Positions 5,831 through 7,443 of a DNA stretch of 7,443 nucleotides are shown piece after piece. The translations under genes were made by a program, and so were the position numbers. Every line of letters begins with the position of its first letter. Position 1 is the stretch's first letter. The DNA is from Verrucomicrobiales bacterium (GTDB lineage Bacteria > Verrucomicrobiota > Verrucomicrobiia > Verrucomicrobiales > DEV007): NCBI GenBank assembly GCA_023253615.1, contig JALRFZ010000313.1:1-7443 (forward strand). The letters run 5' to 3'. The notes under the pieces are model-generated. The model was not told the DNA's origin, searched no databases, and saw only the letters and a list, made by a program, of their open reading frames with translations.

Positions 5831-7240
5831 ATGGAAGACGATTTGTTCATGGATCCGGGGAGCGGCGAGCCCGAATCCGCCGCCTTTTCCGGAGGTGAGG
5901 CTCCGCCGGGCGCGCCCGACCTGCGCCTCGATCCCACCATGCCGCTGGCCGCCCGCATGCGTCCGCGCTCCCTCGATGAATACGCCGGGCAACGTCACAT
6001 CCTGGGCGAGGGGCGTCTCCTCCGCCGCGCCATCGAGGCCGACCGCTTCACCTCGTTGATCTTTTACGGCCCCCCGGGGGTCGGCAAGACCAGTCTCGCC
6101 GAACTGATCGCCCGCCGCACCGAGTCCCGCTTCATGAACCTCTCCGGAGTGGAGAGCAACGTCGCCGAGATCCGGCATGCCGTGGAGGTGGCGCGGCAGT
6201 TCCAGCGCACGCGGGGCGAGATCACGACCCTGTTCGTCGATGAGATCCACCGTTTCAACAAGTCGCAGCAGGACGTCCTCCTCCCCCACATCGAGCGCGG
6301 CACCGTCCGTTTCATCGGCGCGACGACGCACAATCCCTTCTTCTACATCAACAGCCCCCTCGTCTCGCGCAGCCAGGTCTTCCAGCTCGAACCGCTCACC
6401 GAGGAAGACCTGAGGGAGCTCCTCGACGCGGCCGTGCATGATCCCGAGCGCGGGTTCGGCAGGAAAGACCTCGTCGTCGCCCCCGAGGCGGCCCGCCATC
6501 TCGTGACCATGTGCGATGGCGACGCGCGGAAGCTCCTCACCTCTTTCGAGCTCGCCGTCCTCACGACCGAGCCCGATCCGGAAACCGGCCGCCTCTTCAT
6601 CGACCTGCGGGTCGCCGAGGATTCGATCCAGCGGAAGGCGATCGTCTACGACGCCGACGGAGACGCCCATCACGATACCATCAGCGCCTTCATCAAATCG
6701 ATCCGCGGCTGCGATCCCGATGCCGCGCTTTACTGGCTGGCGAAAATGCTCCACGCCGGGGAGGACATCCGCTTCATCGCCCGGCGCATCGTCATTGCCG
6801 CGAGCGAAGATGTGGGGATGGCCGACTCGAACGCCCTGCGCGTCGCTGTCGCCGCGCAGCAGGCGGTCGAATTCGTCGGGATGCCCGAGGCTCGCATCCC
6901 CCTCGCCCATGCCACCGTCTATCTCGCCACCGCTCCCAAGAGCAACCGCGCCTATGCCGCGATCAACGCGGCGATGAAGGATGTCGCCGAGGGGCGCACC
7001 CTCGCCGTGCCTCCGCACCTGCGGACGAAGAGCCGGAAAAAGATCGGCGAAGCGAGCGGAGCGATCGCCGCGGGCGAGGCCGTCTACCTCTACGGGCACG
7101 ACTACGAGGAAGGCTACGTGCCCCAGGCCTACCTGCCCGAAGGACGGGTCTATTACCAGCCATCCACCCACGGCATGGAGCAAAGGGTCGCCGAGCGACT
7201 CGAGCACTGGCGCCGCCGCTTTGACGAGGAAAAGGCGTGA
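5831..7240 (+). CDS. rarA: Replication-associated recombination protein RarA (MgsA)
   Basis: AAA+ ATPase of the RarA/MgsA/WRNIP1 family that acts at stalled replication forks with the clamp and SSB. From ATG 5831 it has 469 residues, near the family's usual size. The N-terminus MEDDLF is followed by a linker of about 30 residues, then PLAARMRPRSLDEYAGQ (38-54). Walker A is GPPGVGKT (80-87, Lys86), Walker B is LFVDEIHRF (134-142, Asp137/Glu138), sensor 1 is GATTHNP (163-169), the probable arginine finger lies in LVSRSQ (177-182), and sensor 2 is GDARKLL (230-236, Arg233). Residues about 280-455 form the MgsA-type tetramerisation domain, ending in GYVPQAYLPEGRVYYQPS (428-445). All catalytic motifs are intact. 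The DDLF start may act as a short clamp-type docking motif (inference). It is a single gene, convergent with the sulfatase at 37 nt. Confidence 0.96.
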   Translation: MEDDLFMDPGSGEPESAAFSGGEAPPGAPDLRLDPTMPLAARMRPRSLDEYAGQRHILGEGRLLRRAIEADRFTSLIFYGPPGVGKTSLAELIARRTESRFMNLSGVESNVAEIRHAVEVARQFQRTRGEITTLFVDEIHRFNKSQQDVLLPHIERGTVRFIGATTHNPFFYINSPLVSRSQVFQLEPLTEEDLRELLDAAVHDPERGFGRKDLVVAPEAARHLVTMCDGDARKLLTSFELAVLTTEPDPETGRLFIDLRVAEDSIQRKAIVYDADGDAHHDTISAFIKSIRGCDPDAALYWLAKMLHAGEDIRFIARRIVIAASEDVGMADSNALRVAVAAQQAVEFVGMPEARIPLAHATVYLATAPKSNRAYAAINAAMKDVAEGRTLAVPPHLRTKSRKKIGEASGAIAAGEAVYLYGHDYEEGYVPQAYLPEGRVYYQPSTHGMEQRVAERLEHWRRRFDEEKA

Positions 7241-7253
7241 CTCCGAGGGAGCC

Positions 7254-7276
7254 GCCGCGATCCCGTTTGGCGCGGC
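7254..7276. terminator. Short GC hairpin between converging genes
   Basis: GCCGCG (7254-7259) pairs with CGCGGC (7271-7276) across an 11-nt loop, filling the 37-nt gap between the stops of rarA and the sulfatase. There is no T-run on either side, so a role in termination is only suggested by position. Confidence 0.25.
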
Positions 7277-7277
7277 C

Positions 7278-7443
7278 TCACGGCGCGGGCGCCGCTTTCC
7301 CCCGTGCATTCGCCTTCCCTTTCCCCGGGCGGTCGCCCGCGGCGAGTTCGCCCGCCCTCGCGGGATCGTGGGCGGGATTGGGTATCGGCATTCGCGCCCC
7401 GGTCTCGCGCCGCCATTGCTCCAGCGCCGCCTTCAGCTCGGCC
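7278..7443 (-). CDS. Sulfatase, C-terminal fragment (runs off the window)
   Basis: The minus strand from the window edge (frame set at 7442) encodes 54 residues and ends at TGA 7280-7278. It reads AELKAALEQWRRETGARMP, then IPNPAHDPARAGELAAGD, then a Lys/Ala/Pro-rich tail. The pattern L-x3-L-x2-W-x3-TGA-x-MP-x-PNP-x2-DP is the typical C-terminus of arylsulfatase-type (formylglycine-dependent) sulfatases, which are abundant and usually exported in PVC bacteria. The catalytic domain with the C-x-P-x-R site lies outside the window, so substrate and integrity cannot be judged. An overlapping frame (7153-7416) starting at an internal ATG is a shadow of this one. Confidence 0.75.
   Translation of the reverse strand, partial: AELKAALEQWRRETGARMPIPNPAHDPARAGELAAGDRPGKGKANARGKAAPAP

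Noticed and set aside
5732..7309. 525-codon minus-strand open frame opposite rarA
   Set aside because: It is a shadow of rarA: composition mirrors the antisense of conserved AAA+ motifs, and it also overlaps the real sulfatase frame.

Overview
The window looks like a GC-rich bacterial chromosome segment, most probably from the Verrucomicrobiota (or the wider PVC group). This is inferred from gene content: a sulfatase C-terminus, a stand-alone prepilin with a DGH-type tail as found in Verrucomicrobia and Planctomycetes, a DR2241-type chelatase/Fe-S pair, and a class I PPK2 with a long N-terminal tail. No rRNA, tRNA, transposase, phage gene, CRISPR array or toxin-antitoxin pair is visible, and I found no convincing previously undescribed multi-gene system.

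Layout. Bases 1-678 hold no gene I can support; they contain a CTG-repeat tract and a strong short hairpin. Next is ppk2 (+, 679-1851), ending 24 nt from a convergent small secreted PepSY-like protein (-, 1876-2487). A 133-bp AT-richer gap separates that gene from a divergent two-gene unit: a CbiX-type chelatase (+, 2621-3436) overlapping by ATGA a small cysteine-motif protein resembling the Fe-S part of DR2241 (+, 3433-4068). Convergent to it is a prepilin-like protein (-, 4108-4911) with its own promoter, which starts just after the terminator of an unrecognised 160-residue protein (-, 5117-5599). A 231-bp gap with an AT-rich core, carrying a sigma70-like promoter and a 15-bp palindrome, separates that gene from the divergent rarA (+, 5831-7240). 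The window ends in the C-terminus of a sulfatase (-, 7278-7443).

Working together. Only the chelatase/Fe-S pair is a clear functional unit, probably acting in metal insertion into sirohydrochlorin (siroheme or cobalamin branch). The other genes look like independent housekeeping or surface genes: polyphosphate-driven nucleotide phosphorylation, replication-fork maintenance, secretion or pilus-type surface protein, and sulfate-ester hydrolysis. Most starts lack a purine-rich Shine-Dalgarno sequence; rarA is the exception, and its ribosome site fixes its start well inside the longest open frame.
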